Below, one piece after another: positions 34,024-44,600 of a stretch of DNA of 64,000 bases. This stretch comes from Actinobacteria bacterium HGW-Actinobacteria-2. GTDB taxonomy: Bacteria > Actinomycetota > Actinomycetes > Propionibacteriales > Propionibacteriaceae. The DNA is taken from the NCBI GenBank assembly GCA_002841335.1, contig PHEY01000008.1, positions 1 through 64,000 on the forward strand, given 5' to 3'. Both the position numbers and the translations under genes were made by a program. How positions within the stretch are numbered: position 1 is the first letter of the stretch; every line of letters starts with the position of its first letter. The notes beneath the pieces were generated by a model. That model was not told where the DNA came from, ran no database searches, and was given only the letters and a program-made list of their open reading frames with translations.

Positions 34024-34941
34024 CTCTCCACAGCGGGGGCAAGGGGTGGGGGCGCTGGGCCAGCCTCGGGAGTGGAGTGCGGCTGCCACGGTGGCGGCGA
34101 CCCGGCAGGGGGAGGTGACGACCTGGTGCCATCCGAACCGCATCGTGAAAATCCCCATCAGCGTGTGATCGTTGTCGCGGTCCATGTCACGCCACACGGC
34201 GGCGCCACGGTGGTACGCCCGACCATCTAGTTCCACAACGAGCGCGTAGTCCTGATACCAGACGTCGACACGGCGACCACCTGACACACGTGCCTGGCGC
34301 CGCGCCCGCGGTAGACCATGTGCCTTCTCCACATCCTGCAAGTAGCGCAGCTCAAGAGGACTTTCCGCCCCCTGCCTCACCGCACCCACAACGTCGGTGA
34401 TGAGGCGGCGCTGCGGCTGCCACTTGGAGTGAGCCAACAGGCCCTCGATCTCGGCAGCAACCTCGGGGCGACGCCGCATCGCCTGGGCCGTCAGGATCAC
34501 CAAGTCTCCGGGAGAGAGGCTGCCCGCACAGTCGAGCACAGTCTGGGCCATGCGGGTCCGAGGGGGATCGCCGACTCCCCTTCTGCTGCTCCTCACCATC
34601 TGCCACGCGGGATGCTGAACGCGTCGGTCGTCGACGTACAGCCGGATCGTTGCGGGCGCGTCCGGCACCAGCCCATGGAGATGCGCCGCAGCCTCTCCGC
34701 CCACGACAGCACTTGCGCCCCCTGCCAGTACCCCGGCCCACGCCAACTGGAGCCACCCACCGTGAGAGGTGGTGTAGACCCCACGGACGACGCGCGTCAG
34801 CTCGCCGGCGGCCACCATGCGCGCGATCACCCGGTCACTGGCACCAAGGGCGATCAGCTGCTCACGCGACAAGACCCCCGCCTGTCGCTGGGCGAGGGCT
34901 ACCGCCGGGACCGAAAGACGGCTTCGAGGTATCACACCCAC
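34021..34941 (-). CDS. AbiEi-like antitoxin domain fused to DUF559 nuclease-like domain
   Basis: About 306 residues from a GTG near 34941; the longer frame to 35055 would translate the palindromic repeat and is rejected. N-terminal winged-helix domain of the AbiEi antitoxin type (AQRQAGVLSREQLIALGASDRVIARMVAAGELTRVVRGVY). C-terminal DUF559/Vsr-like domain (SPLELRYLQDVEKAHGLPRARRQARV, RVDVWYQDYALVVELDGRAYH). Such single proteins are common in actinobacteria and often lack a partner toxin. No AbiEii toxin is adjacent. Start is uncertain. Confidence 0.78.
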   Translation of the reverse strand: MGVIPRSRLSVPAVALAQRQAGVLSREQLIALGASDRVIARMVAAGELTRVVRGVYTTSHGGWLQLAWAGVLAGGASAVVGGEAAAHLHGLVPDAPATIRLYVDDRRVQHPAWQMVRSSRRGVGDPPRTRMAQTVLDCAGSLSPGDLVILTAQAMRRRPEVAAEIEGLLAHSKWQPQRRLITDVVGAVRQGAESPLELRYLQDVEKAHGLPRARRQARVSGGRRVDVWYQDYALVVELDGRAYHRGAAVWRDMDRDNDHTLMGIFTMRFGWHQVVTSPCRVAATVAAALHSRGWPSAPTPCPRCGE

Positions 34942-34995
34942 CAGTCTCGGAATCCGCGGGGGAATCCGTTCGGTCGGCGGGTGATCTGTGGAAAC

Positions 34996-35038
34996 TGAGG
35001 GGGGGTTTTGCACCGTACTCAGTGCGAAATCGCCCTCA
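34996..35038. repeat. Palindromic repeat, copy 2 (degenerate left arm)
   Basis: Right arm matches copy 1 (TGCGAAATCGCCCTCA); the left arm is altered to a G-run and TTTTGCACC. It lies between the phosphoesterase gene and the DUF559 gene. Confidence 0.75.
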
Positions 35039-35051
35039 CTTCCGGTGATCC

Positions 35052-35888
35052 TCACCAGGTGAGGACGTCCCGGGCTAGCTCGCGGCCGTCGAGGGTGAGT
35101 AGGCGGGTGCTCAGGCCTGCGTCGGTGACCAGGACGTCGCGGTAGGTCCGCTCGGGAGCGCCCCAGCTGCCTCCGACGTGACCGTCGAAGAAGTAGCTGA
35201 CGCCGTCGTCGTCCTTGACCGACACCTGGTCATGGTCATGTCCGTTGAAGACCGCGCGGACGTTCGACGTGCCGGCGAGTAAGGCACGGGTTTGGGGGCA
35301 GTCGATGCCGTGCTTGGTCCATTTCTTCACGGTGATGTGGAAGATGACGAAGACATCGCGCTGCCTCGCCTCGCCGGCGAGGGCCTCGGCCAGCCACTGT
35401 TGGTTGGGGCAGAGGTAGTCGCCGGCGGCGTTGGAGGTGCTAGCCAGAATCACGCTGCGATCACCGAAGCGCACCACCTGATCCGCCGGAGCCCCCCACA
35501 CCTGCTGCCACTCGGCCCCGGTCAACTCGTCATGGTTTCCCGGCGTGACCAGCAGCCGCGGCCTCAGCCCCGCCAGGGCCACTTTCGCCTGTTGAGCCAG
35601 ACCCACCCCACCGTGCGAGATGTCGCCGTTGAGCGCCACAAAAGCCAGCGGGTCGGCAGCGTCGGCAGCGTTCAGCCCGGCGACCGCCTGCGCGAACCCG
35701 GCCTGGTAGTCGGTTCCCGGTTCGCCGTAGTGGAAGTCGCTGGCAACCGCGAAGTGCAGTCGGTCGACCACCGGTGTGGGTGAGGCGGAGGGCGCGGCGA
35801 ACGGAACTGGCGGGACGGCCGTGGCGCATCCGGTCAGCACGCTCGTCAGCACAGCGGCGCGGATGATCGAGGTCCGGCGCACACGCAT
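35052..35888 (-). CDS. Secreted calcineurin-like phosphoesterase lipoprotein
   Basis: 278 residues from the ATG at 35888, with AAGGAGGG five bases upstream. Lipoprotein signal (VLTSVLTGC). Metallophosphoesterase motifs in order: ASDFHYG (DxH), ALNGDISHGG (GDxxx), TPGNHDEL (GNHD), FHITVKKW, and FNGHDHDQV (GHxH). The Fe/Mn site seems complete. The substrate is unknown; an extracellular phosphomonoester or diester is likely. Confidence 0.88.
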   Translation of the reverse strand: MRVRRTSIIRAAVLTSVLTGCATAVPPVPFAAPSASPTPVVDRLHFAVASDFHYGEPGTDYQAGFAQAVAGLNAADAADPLAFVALNGDISHGGVGLAQQAKVALAGLRPRLLVTPGNHDELTGAEWQQVWGAPADQVVRFGDRSVILASTSNAAGDYLCPNQQWLAEALAGEARQRDVFVIFHITVKKWTKHGIDCPQTRALLAGTSNVRAVFNGHDHDQVSVKDDDGVSYFFDGHVGGSWGAPERTYRDVLVTDAGLSTRLLTLDGRELARDVLTW

Positions 35889-36095
35889 GGCACCCTCCTT
35901 GGTTTCGCCGTCGAGGCGGACGTACCGGGATTGCGACACGGCAGCGACAGCCCTGCGAAATCCGGTTACTAGTTTGTCATCGAGGGATCACAACGCCGGG
36001 TTGATCCGCACCACCCGGCCGGGGCGAGGGGAGACAGCTCCGGCCGGGTTCGTGCTGTTCGGGCTGTCAGCGGGGCGTGGCAGAGTTGTCCCACC

Positions 36096-39000
36096 ATGGA
36101 CGCCGACGTGTTGGAGCCCTTCTCTGCGGCTACCCGAGAGTGGTTCGCTGCCAACTTCGCCGCGCCCACCGCCGCCCAGGCCGGCGCGTGGTCGGCGATC
36201 TCGTCCGGGGAACACACCCTGGTGGTTGCCCCGACCGGTTCGGGTAAGACGCTGGCCGCCTTTTTGTGGGCACTCGATCGGCTGACCAGTCAGCCCGCCC
36301 CCACTCCCGCTCGCTGCCGGGTGCTGTACATCTCGCCGCTGAAGGCGTTGGCCGTGGACGTCGAGCGCAACCTCCGCAGCCCGCTGGTGGGGATCGGTCA
36401 CGCCGCCGAGCGCCTCGGCCTGCCGCGCCCGGAGGTCCGGGTCGCCGTGCGCTCCGGCGACACTCCCGCCGAAGAACGTCGCAGTTTCGCGCGCAACCCG
36501 GCAGACATCCTGATCACCACCCCGGAGTCGCTGTTCCTGCTGCTCACCTCAGCGGCGCGCGAAGCGCTGACCGGCATCGAGACCGTGATCATCGACGAGG
36601 TGCACGCCCTGGCCGGCACCAAGCGGGGCGCCCATCTGGCCCTCAGTCTGGAACGTCTGGACGCGCTGCTGCCCCATCCGGCGCAACGGGTCGGGTTGTC
36701 GGCCACGGTGCGTCCGGTCGAGGAAGTGGCGCGTTTCCTGGCCGGCGGACGTCCGGTCACCCAGGTCTGCCCGCCGTCGACCAAGCGCTGGGACCTGTCG
36801 GTGGTGGTGCCGGTAGCCGATCTCACCCAGTTGGACGCCGGGTCCGAGGCTCGCACCGAGGCGTCCTCCTCGATCTGGCCGGCGGTGGAAGGGCGCATCG
36901 CCGACGAGATTGCCACCCATCGTTCGACCTTGGTGTTCGTGAACTCCCGGCGACTGGCCGAGCGGCTCACCGCCCGACTGAATGAGATCTGGGTGGAGCG
37001 GACCGATGCCGGCACCGCGCCGATACCCGGCACGATGATGGACGGCCCGGCCACTGCGCGGGATCACACCCGCCCAGCCACCCGCTCGCCCGCCGAGGTG
37101 ATGGCCCAATCGGCGATCTCCAGCGGCGCGCCCCCGGTGCTGGCCCGGGCGCACCACGGCTCGGTCAGTCGGGAGCAACGTCAGCTCATCGAGTCGGAGC
37201 TGAAGGCCGGACGGCTGCCGGCGGTGGTGGCCACCTCGTCGCTGGAGTTGGGCATCGACATGGGCGCGATCGACCTGGTGATCCAGGTGGAAGCACCACC
37301 GTCGGTGGCGTCCGGCCTGCAACGGGTCGGACGGGCCGGTCATCAGGTGGGCGCGGTCTCGCGCGGTCTGCTGTTCCCGAAGTTCCGCGGCGACCTGGTG
37401 CAGACCGCAGTCGCCGCCGAACGAATGCTGAGCGGGCAGATCGAGGCGCTGCGCGTCCCGTCCAACCCGCTGGACGTGCTCGCCCAGCAGATCGTGGCGA
37501 TGGTGGCGATGGATTCGCTGACCGTGCCGCAGGTCGAAGCTCTGGTGCGCCGGGCCGCCCCCTTCACCGCGCTCACCCGCCCCGTCCTCGAAGCCGTCCT
37601 GGACATGTTGGCCGGACGCTACCCCAGCGAGCAGTTCGCCGAGCTGCGCCCCCGCCTCAACTGGGACCGCAGCACCGACATCCTGACTCCGCGTCGCAGC
37701 GCCCAACGCCTCGCGGTGACCTCCGGCGGCACCATTCCCGACCGCGGTCTGTACGGGGTGTTCCTGGCCGGAGAGGACGCCGGGCGCCGGGTCGGCGAGC
37801 TCGACGAGGAGATGGTCTACGAGTCGCGGGTCGGGGATGTGATCGCCCTGGGCACCTCCAGTTGGCAGGTCACCGAGATCACCCACGACCGGGTGCTGGT
37901 GGTGCCGGCGCCGGGTCAAGCCGCCCGACTTCCGTTCTGGAAGGGCGAGTCGCTGGGTCGTCCGGCTGAGCTGGGCAAGGCCGTGGGCGGCTTCGTCCGC
38001 GAACTCTCCGGGCTGTCGCGCACACAGGCCGATGCCCGATTGGCCGCGGTCGGGCTGGACGAGTGGGCGCGGGCGAATCTGCTGGACTACCTGGCCGATC
38101 AGCGGGAAGCGATTCGGCAACTGCCGCACGATCAGCAGCTGGTGGTCGAGCGGTTCCGCGACGAGCTGGGCGACTGGCGGGTGGTGGTGCATTCACCCTT
38201 CGGCGCGGGCGTTCATGCGCCGTGGGCGTTGGTGGCCGCTGCCCGGCTGCGCGAGCGCTACGGCGTGGACGTCCAGGCGATGCACGCCGATGACGGCATG
38301 GTGTTCCGGCTGCCTGACACCGAGTGGGCCGACGATGTCGACCCCGGTGCCCGCCCAGTGGTCCGTGGCGGTGACCCGGCCCTGGCCGAACTGCTCGAAC
38401 TACTTTTCCCCGACCCCGAGGACATCGCCGCGCAGGTCCGCTCCCAGCTCGGCGGCTCGGCGCTGTTCGCGTCCCGTTTCCGGGAGTGCGCCGGACGCGC
38501 CCTGCTGCTGCCCAACCGCCGTCCCGGCCAGCGTCAGGCCTTGTGGCAGCAGCGTTTGCGGGCGTCCCAGCTTCTCGAGGTGGCCAGCGAGTTCCCCGAG
38601 TTCCCGATCGTGCTCGAGGCCGTCCGCGAGTGCGTCAACGATGTCTTCGACGTGCCCGCCTTGGAACAGCTGCTGGCCGACGTGCGCGCCCGCACCATCA
38701 CCACGGTGGCGGTGGAGACCCCTCACCCCTCCCCGTTCGCCAACTCGCTGCAGTTCGGCTACGTGGCCCAGTTCCTCTACGAGGGCGACTCGCCGCTGGC
38801 CGAACGCCGCGCCGCCGCCCTGGCTCTCGACCCGAGCTTGTTGGCCGACCTGCTGGGCACCACCGAGGCGCTCTCCCTGGCCGACCTGCTCGATCCCGAT
38901 GCGCTCACCACCACCGAACGTGAACTGCAACACCTCAGCGCTGAACGTCGGGCCCGCGATGCCGAGGACGTCACCGACCTGCTGCGGGTGCTCGGGCCAC

Positions 39001-40739
39001 TGACCACTGAGCAGGTCGCTGCGCGCAGCCGCCAACCCGAGGCGGTGCCCGAGTGGCTGGACGGATTGGCGCGGGCCCGCCAGGTGCTGGCGCTGCCGCA
39101 ACAGCGCTGGGCGGTGATCGACGATGCGGCTCGGCTGCGTGACGGACTCGGGCTGGCCCTGCCCGCGGGTATCGCCGAGGTGCTGCTGGGGCCGTCGTCT
39201 GATCCTCTCGGCGACCTGCTCACCCGCTATGCCCGCACCCACACGGTCTTCACCGCTGCCGATGCCGCCGCCTGGTTGGGCGTCGGCGTGGCGGTGGCCA
39301 GGGACGTGCTGCGCCGCCTGGTCGCCGACGGGCGGCTGGTCGAAGGCGATCTGCGTCCGCCCGGTTGGGCGCCGGTGGAGACGAGCGGGCCGCCGACCCC
39401 CGGCTCGCAGTACGTCGAGGCCGGGGTGCTGCGACTGCTGCGGCGCCGATCCTTGGCCGCGTTGCGGCACAGCGTCGAGCCGGTGGCCGCGACCGACTTC
39501 GCCGCCTTCCTGCCGCACTGGCAGGGGGTGGGTCAGCGGCGTGGCTTGGAGGGGTTGCTGCAGACCATCGATCAACTCGCGGGCGTGCCGGTGCCGGCCA
39601 GTGCGCTGGAGTCGCTGATCCTGCCTGCCCGCGTCACCGACTACTCCCCCGCACTCTTGGACGAACTGACCGCTTCCGGTGAGGTGCTGTGGCAGGGCCA
39701 CGGCGCGCTCGGCACCAACGACGGCTGGGTCTCGCTCCATCCGGCCGAGGTCGCCCACCTGACCTTGACTCCGGCCACCGAGGCGCTCACGCCCGAACAG
39801 AGCCAGCTGCTGGAGCTGATCGGCGGCGGCGGCCACTTCTTTCGTGGGCTGGTCGAGTCGGCACCGTTCGGTGAGGCCGTCTTGGCGGAGCTGCTGTGGC
39901 AACTGGTGTGGGCCGGACGGCTGACCAACGACACCTTCACCGGCCTGCGTTCCTTGCTCAATGCGGGCACGGTCACCCACCGCAGCCGGCCCACTGCGGC
40001 CCGGGGGCGGCACCGTCCAGCCTTGTCGGCGGCGGCTTTGGCGAGACGCGCAGCACCGGCCCATACCGCCGGGCGTTGGTCGGCGCTGCCAGCCGCGAGC
40101 ACCGACGTCACCGTCCGGGCGGTCACACGGGCCGAGCTGCTTCTGGATCGCTACGGCGTGCTCACTCGCGGCAGCGTGGCCGGCGAGGATGTGCCCGGCG
40201 GTTTCGCCGCGGTCTATCGAGTGCTGGCCGCCGCCGAGGAGGCCGGACGTCTGCGCCGCGGCTACTTCGTCGAGGGGCTCGGGGCAGCCCAGTTCGCCGG
40301 GCCGGGTGCGGTCGACCGGCTGCGAGCGAGTTCGCCCGATGCCGCCGGGCCGACATCGGCTGCGCCGGCGAAGGCGTTGCTGCTGGCCGCGACCGATCCG
40401 GCCAACCCGTACGGCGCCGCCCTGGCCTGGCCCGGACGTGGCACCAGCGGCCACCAGCCGGGCCGCAAGGCCGGCGCGGTCGTGGTGTTGGTCGCCGGGC
40501 GGCTGGTGCTCTACGTGGAACGCGGCGGCCGCACGCTGCTGTCCTTCACCGAGGACGCGGCCGACCTGGCGCTGGCGGCGTCCGCCCTGGCCGACGCGGT
40601 TCATGCCGGGTATCTGGGCCGAATGACGGTCACCAAGGTGGACGGCGAGGCTGCGCTGGGATCGTCCCAGCCGTTGGCGCAGGCGTTGGCCGCGGCCGGA
40701 TTCGGGCTCACCCCGCAGGGCTTGAGAGTGCGTCGCTGA
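36096..40739 (+). CDS. lhr: Large ATP-dependent helicase Lhr
   Basis: 1547 residues, the full length of bacterial Lhr. Superfamily 2 core: P-loop APTGSGKTLAAFLWALDRL (about residue 45), SPLKALAVDVERNL, TTPESLFLLLTS, IIDEVHAL (about 165), GLSATVRP, TSSLELGIDMGAIDLVIQVEAPPSVASGLQRVGRAGH. A winged helix and large Lhr C-terminal regions follow. Lhr is a 3'-5' single-strand DNA translocase induced by DNA damage in mycobacteria. The stop overlaps the nei2 start (TGATG), indicating coupled translation. Confidence 0.95.
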   Translation: MDADVLEPFSAATREWFAANFAAPTAAQAGAWSAISSGEHTLVVAPTGSGKTLAAFLWALDRLTSQPAPTPARCRVLYISPLKALAVDVERNLRSPLVGIGHAAERLGLPRPEVRVAVRSGDTPAEERRSFARNPADILITTPESLFLLLTSAAREALTGIETVIIDEVHALAGTKRGAHLALSLERLDALLPHPAQRVGLSATVRPVEEVARFLAGGRPVTQVCPPSTKRWDLSVVVPVADLTQLDAGSEARTEASSSIWPAVEGRIADEIATHRSTLVFVNSRRLAERLTARLNEIWVERTDAGTAPIPGTMMDGPATARDHTRPATRSPAEVMAQSAISSGAPPVLARAHHGSVSREQRQLIESELKAGRLPAVVATSSLELGIDMGAIDLVIQVEAPPSVASGLQRVGRAGHQVGAVSRGLLFPKFRGDLVQTAVAAERMLSGQIEALRVPSNPLDVLAQQIVAMVAMDSLTVPQVEALVRRAAPFTALTRPVLEAVLDMLAGRYPSEQFAELRPRLNWDRSTDILTPRRSAQRLAVTSGGTIPDRGLYGVFLAGEDAGRRVGELDEEMVYESRVGDVIALGTSSWQVTEITHDRVLVVPAPGQAARLPFWKGESLGRPAELGKAVGGFVRELSGLSRTQADARLAAVGLDEWARANLLDYLADQREAIRQLPHDQQLVVERFRDELGDWRVVVHSPFGAGVHAPWALVAAARLRERYGVDVQAMHADDGMVFRLPDTEWADDVDPGARPVVRGGDPALAELLELLFPDPEDIAAQVRSQLGGSALFASRFRECAGRALLLPNRRPGQRQALWQQRLRASQLLEVASEFPEFPIVLEAVRECVNDVFDVPALEQLLADVRARTITTVAVETPHPSPFANSLQFGYVAQFLYEGDSPLAERRAAALALDPSLLADLLGTTEALSLADLLDPDALTTTERELQHLSAERRARDAEDVTDLLRVLGPLTTEQVAARSRQPEAVPEWLDGLARARQVLALPQQRWAVIDDAARLRDGLGLALPAGIAEVLLGPSSDPLGDLLTRYARTHTVFTAADAAAWLGVGVAVARDVLRRLVADGRLVEGDLRPPGWAPVETSGPPTPGSQYVEAGVLRLLRRRSLAALRHSVEPVAATDFAAFLPHWQGVGQRRGLEGLLQTIDQLAGVPVPASALESLILPARVTDYSPALLDELTASGEVLWQGHGALGTNDGWVSLHPAEVAHLTLTPATEALTPEQSQLLELIGGGGHFFRGLVESAPFGEAVLAELLWQLVWAGRLTNDTFTGLRSLLNAGTVTHRSRPTAARGRHRPALSAAALARRAAPAHTAGRWSALPAASTDVTVRAVTRAELLLDRYGVLTRGSVAGEDVPGGFAAVYRVLAAAEEAGRLRRGYFVEGLGAAQFAGPGAVDRLRASSPDAAGPTSAAPAKALLLAATDPANPYGAALAWPGRGTSGHQPGRKAGAVVVLVAGRLVLYVERGGRTLLSFTEDAADLALAASALADAVHAGYLGRMTVTKVDGEAALGSSQPLAQALAAAGFGLTPQGLRVRR

Positions 40740-41536
40740 TGCCCGAGGGCGATACCGTCCGACGGGCCTGCGCTCAGCTGGAACACCATCTGGCCGGGCA
40801 GCCGTTGACCGTCGCCGAGCTGCGCTGGCCGACGCTGGCCGGCACCGACCTGCGCGGGACGACCGTGGTGACCGTCGCCGCCTATGGCAAGCACCTCCTG
40901 ATTCGGCTCGACAACGGCTGGACGCTGCACACCCACCTGCGCATGGACGGGCGCTGGGCGTTCGTCGCGCCGTCCGGCCCGAGCAAGGTGCGGTACTCGC
41001 CGCAGACCCGGGTGGTGTTGGGCACGTCGGAGTGGCTGGCCGTCGGGCTGAGCCTGGGGATGCTCGATCTGGTGCGCACCCGCGACGAGCACACCCTGAT
41101 CGCCCACCTCGGGCCGGACATCATGGCCGACGACTTCGACGCCGAGGAGGCGATCACTCGGCTGCGCGCCTTCTCCGGGACGATCGGCGTCGCGTTGCTC
41201 GACCAGACGAACCTGGCCGGCATCGGTACCTTCTGGGCTGCCGAAGGCCTGTTCGTCCGGCGGCTGGACCCGTGGCGTCCGGCTGGCGAGGTGACGGCGG
41301 ATCAGCTGGACGCCCTGATCAGCTGGACCCGGCGGACGATGCTCGCCGCGCTCACGACTCCCATTCAGACCAGCACCGGCGTCAGCGCGCCCGGGCGGAA
41401 CAGCTACGTTCATGGCCGCCATCGCCAGGCCTGTCGCCGCTGCGGCACCCCGATCGCGGTGGCTCAGATCGGGCCGCCGACGAAGGAGCGTCCGATGTTT
41501 CATTGCCCGCGCTGCCAGGGTGTGGCGCGCGACTGA
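40739..41536 (+). CDS. nei2: Fpg/Nei-family DNA glycosylase (endonuclease VIII type)
   Basis: 265 residues. It removes oxidised bases and cuts the strand. The N-terminus MPEGDTVRR supplies the catalytic Pro2 and Glu3 (Nei type); HTHLRMDGRW, LLDQTNLAGIGTFWAAEGLF (helix-two-turn-helix) and the zinc finger CRRCGTPIAVAQIGPPTKERPMFHCPRCQ are all present. Overlap with lhr supports a shared role in damage repair. Start fixed by Pro2. Confidence 0.92.
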   Translation: MPEGDTVRRACAQLEHHLAGQPLTVAELRWPTLAGTDLRGTTVVTVAAYGKHLLIRLDNGWTLHTHLRMDGRWAFVAPSGPSKVRYSPQTRVVLGTSEWLAVGLSLGMLDLVRTRDEHTLIAHLGPDIMADDFDAEEAITRLRAFSGTIGVALLDQTNLAGIGTFWAAEGLFVRRLDPWRPAGEVTADQLDALISWTRRTMLAALTTPIQTSTGVSAPGRNSYVHGRHRQACRRCGTPIAVAQIGPPTKERPMFHCPRCQGVARD

Positions 41537-41539
41537 ATC

Positions 41540-41557
41540 GTTACCAGTTTGTTCACT
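41540..41557 (+). promoter_or_regulatory. PHO-box-like direct repeat upstream of the nuclease gene
   Basis: GTTACCA-gttt-GTTCACT, two 7-base units at an 11-base step, resembling the GTTCACC repeats bound by PhoP in Streptomyces. Preceded by TGAATC. A related site is at 44847-44864. Confidence 0.5.
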
Positions 41558-41666
41558 GCCCCGACCCACGCCGGGCCTTGCCAGCGTCATACGCCCCTGC
41601 CTAGGCTCGCAACCGTCAACGGCGACACCGCCCAGCCCCACTCCTCCCGCAAAGGAACACCCCTCG

Positions 41667-44600
41667 ATGAAACGCAGCTACACGGTCGCTTTGGCGACCC
41701 TTGCCCTGCTGGCTCCAGCATTCGCCTTCAACAGTCCAACAGCGCAAGCCGCCAGCGGTGACCATGTGGTGATCAATGAGGCCTACCTCAACGGCGGCAG
41801 CACTGGCGCCACCTATCTGAACAAGTACGTCGAGTTGTACAACCCCACCGACGCTGCGGTTTCTCTGTCCGGCTGGTCGCTGCAATACCGCTCTTCGTCG
41901 AGCACCGCGAACGCCTCGAACGTCGTGGCCTTGACCGGCACCATCGCCGCGAAGGGCCACTACGTCATTGCGGGCACCGCGAACTCCACCACTGGTGCCA
42001 ACTGGGTGTCCTCGGTCGTTCCGGACGCCACCACCACCGCGTCCTGGTCGGGGTCATCGGGGACGCTGATCCTGGCCAACGTGGGCACCGCTCTGGCGCC
42101 GCCGGCCGGATCGGTCGTCTCCGACACCGACGCGATCGTCGACCTGCTGGGCTATGGCTCGTCCAACACCTTCGAGACCACCCGCGGCTGCACCCCCGGC
42201 GTCGCCGTGGCCTGTGCGCGCACCAGCGGCATCGACACCGACGTCAACGTCGCCGACTTCACTGCTGTGGGCACCTTCGCCCCCACCAACTCCCAAGGCG
42301 TCACCTATGGCGACGTGACCCCGCCGCCCCCGCCGCCGCCCGCCACCAACGACAAGACCATCGCTGAAATCCAGGGCAACAGCGCGGACAGCCCGTTGGT
42401 CGGCCAGACCGTGACCACCACCGGCTTCGTCACCGCGCGCTACAACACCGGCGGCTTCAACGGCTATGTGATTCAGGCAGCCGGCAGCGGCGCGACCATC
42501 GATGACACCTCCGACGGGTTGTTCGTCTACTCCAGCGCCACCGCGGGCAGCGTCGCCATCGGCGACTACGTCCAGGTCACCGGTGCGGTGAGCGAGTTCA
42601 AGGGTCTGACCGAGATCACCGTCAACACCGGAAACCTGACCAAGCCGGACGCCACCGGCCTCACCCCGCCGGTTCCGGCGAAGGTCTCCTGGCCCGCCAC
42701 GGACGCCGGGCGCGAAGCGCTGGAGTCGATGCTGATCGCACCCCAGGGCGACTTCACCGTCACCGACACCTACGACACCAACTACTACGCCTCCATCGGG
42801 CTGGCTGCCGGCACTGAGCCGCTGCTCATCCCCACCGAGGTCGGACGCCCGGGCTCAGCCGCCTACAACCAGACCGTCACCGACAACGCGGCTCGCGCCC
42901 TCACCCTCGACGACGGCGCCTCGACCAACTTCAACTCCGCGTCGAACAAGTCGATCCCGCTGCCGTACCTGTCGTTGGACAAGCCGGTGCGCGTCGGGGC
43001 TGCGGTGACGTTCACCCAGCCGGTGATCGTCGACTACCGCAACAGCTTGTGGAACCTGCAGCCCACCCAGCAGCTGACCGTCGCCAACGCTGACACCGTG
43101 CAGCCGGCCACCTTCGCCAACACCCGCACGTCCGCCCCGGCTGACGTCCACGGTCGGTTGAAGATCGCCAGCTTCAACGTGCTGAACTACTTCACCACCA
43201 CCGGTGCCGACGCCGTGGCTGCGGGCGCGACCTGCTCGTTCTACAACGACCGCGCGGGCAACCCCATCACCGTGAACACCTGCACCAACCCGGGCGTGCG
43301 CGGCGCCGCTGATGCGACCAACCTGGCTCGTCAGCAGGCCAAGATCGTGGCTGCGATCAATGCCCTCGACGCGGACGTGGTTTCCCTGGAGGAGATCGAG
43401 AACGCCACCATCGCCGGCAAGCCGCGCGATGCTGCGGTGGCCACGCTGGTCGATGCGCTGAACGCGGCAGCCGGTTCCACCCGGTGGGCCTACGCTCCGA
43501 GCCCGGCGACCATTCCCGCTGGTGAGGACGTGATCCGCACCGCATTCATCTACAACCCGAACGCGGTCGCACTCGTCGGCGATTCGGTGATCTCGGCCGA
43601 TCCGGCCTTCGACAATGCCCGTCCGTCGTTGGCTCAGGGGTTTGCGCCGGTGGGCGAGCCCGGTCACGCTTTCGTGGCGATCGTGAACCACTTCAAGTCG
43701 AAGGGCTGCCCGTCCCCAGTACTGCCGGCCGACGATCCCAATGCCGATCACGGCGACGGCCAGGGCTGCTGGAATGCGTCCCGGGTGGATCAGGCCACTG
43801 CGTTGGTGGCCCTAGCCGATCAGCAGAAGGCAGCCCTGGGTACCGATCGGGTGTTCCTGACCGGCGACTTCAACTCCTACACCCAGGAGGATCCGATGCA
43901 GGTGCTGTACACGGCCGGCTACGTCGACCAGGGCAGCAAGACCGACAAGTACACCTACTCCTTCGACAGCCAGTCCGGCTCGCTGGATCACATCCTCGCT
44001 TCGGCCGCAGCGGAGAAGATCGTCACCGGGGCCGACATCTGGAACATCAACTCCGGGGAGTCGATCGCGCTGGAGTACAGCCGGTTCAACTACAACGTGA
44101 CCAACTTCTACGACGCCTCACCGTTCCGTTCCAGCGATCACGATCCGGAAATCGTAGGCTTCTCGCCCTCGACGACCGCGCTGACGCTGAGCGCCGCTTC
44201 GGTGCGCTACGGCAAGGCGGTGACCGCCACCGCAACGGTGACCGGCCCGAAGACCGGCACCGTCCGGTTCACCGTGGACGGGGACGTCACTGACGTGGCG
44301 TTGGTCGACGGTGTGGCCACGCTGGTGCTTCCCCAGAAGCTCGCGGTGGGCAACCACCAGGTCAGCGCCGGCTACCTGATCGCTTCCACCGGGGTGGTTG
44401 CGGATTCGTCCTCGGCGTCATTCTCGGTGACCAAGGCCACCGTGAAGCCCATCGACAAGCAGGAATGGCGCCTGGCGTCCGCCTCACGGCCGCTGACCTT
44501 CACGGTCAAGACCCAGGCCCTGGGCGATGACGTGTGGGCCACCGGCACCCTGAAGACCTACCTGAACGGCAAGGTGGTGGCGACCACGTCGCTGACCGAA

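Noticed and set aside
34942-35055. Longer start for the DUF559 gene
   Set aside because: It would translate the palindromic repeat at 34996-35038.
38400-40604. 734-codon ORF antisense to lhr
   Set aside because: Gln/Gly/Arg-rich with no domain, entirely within the conserved Lhr gene on the other strand.
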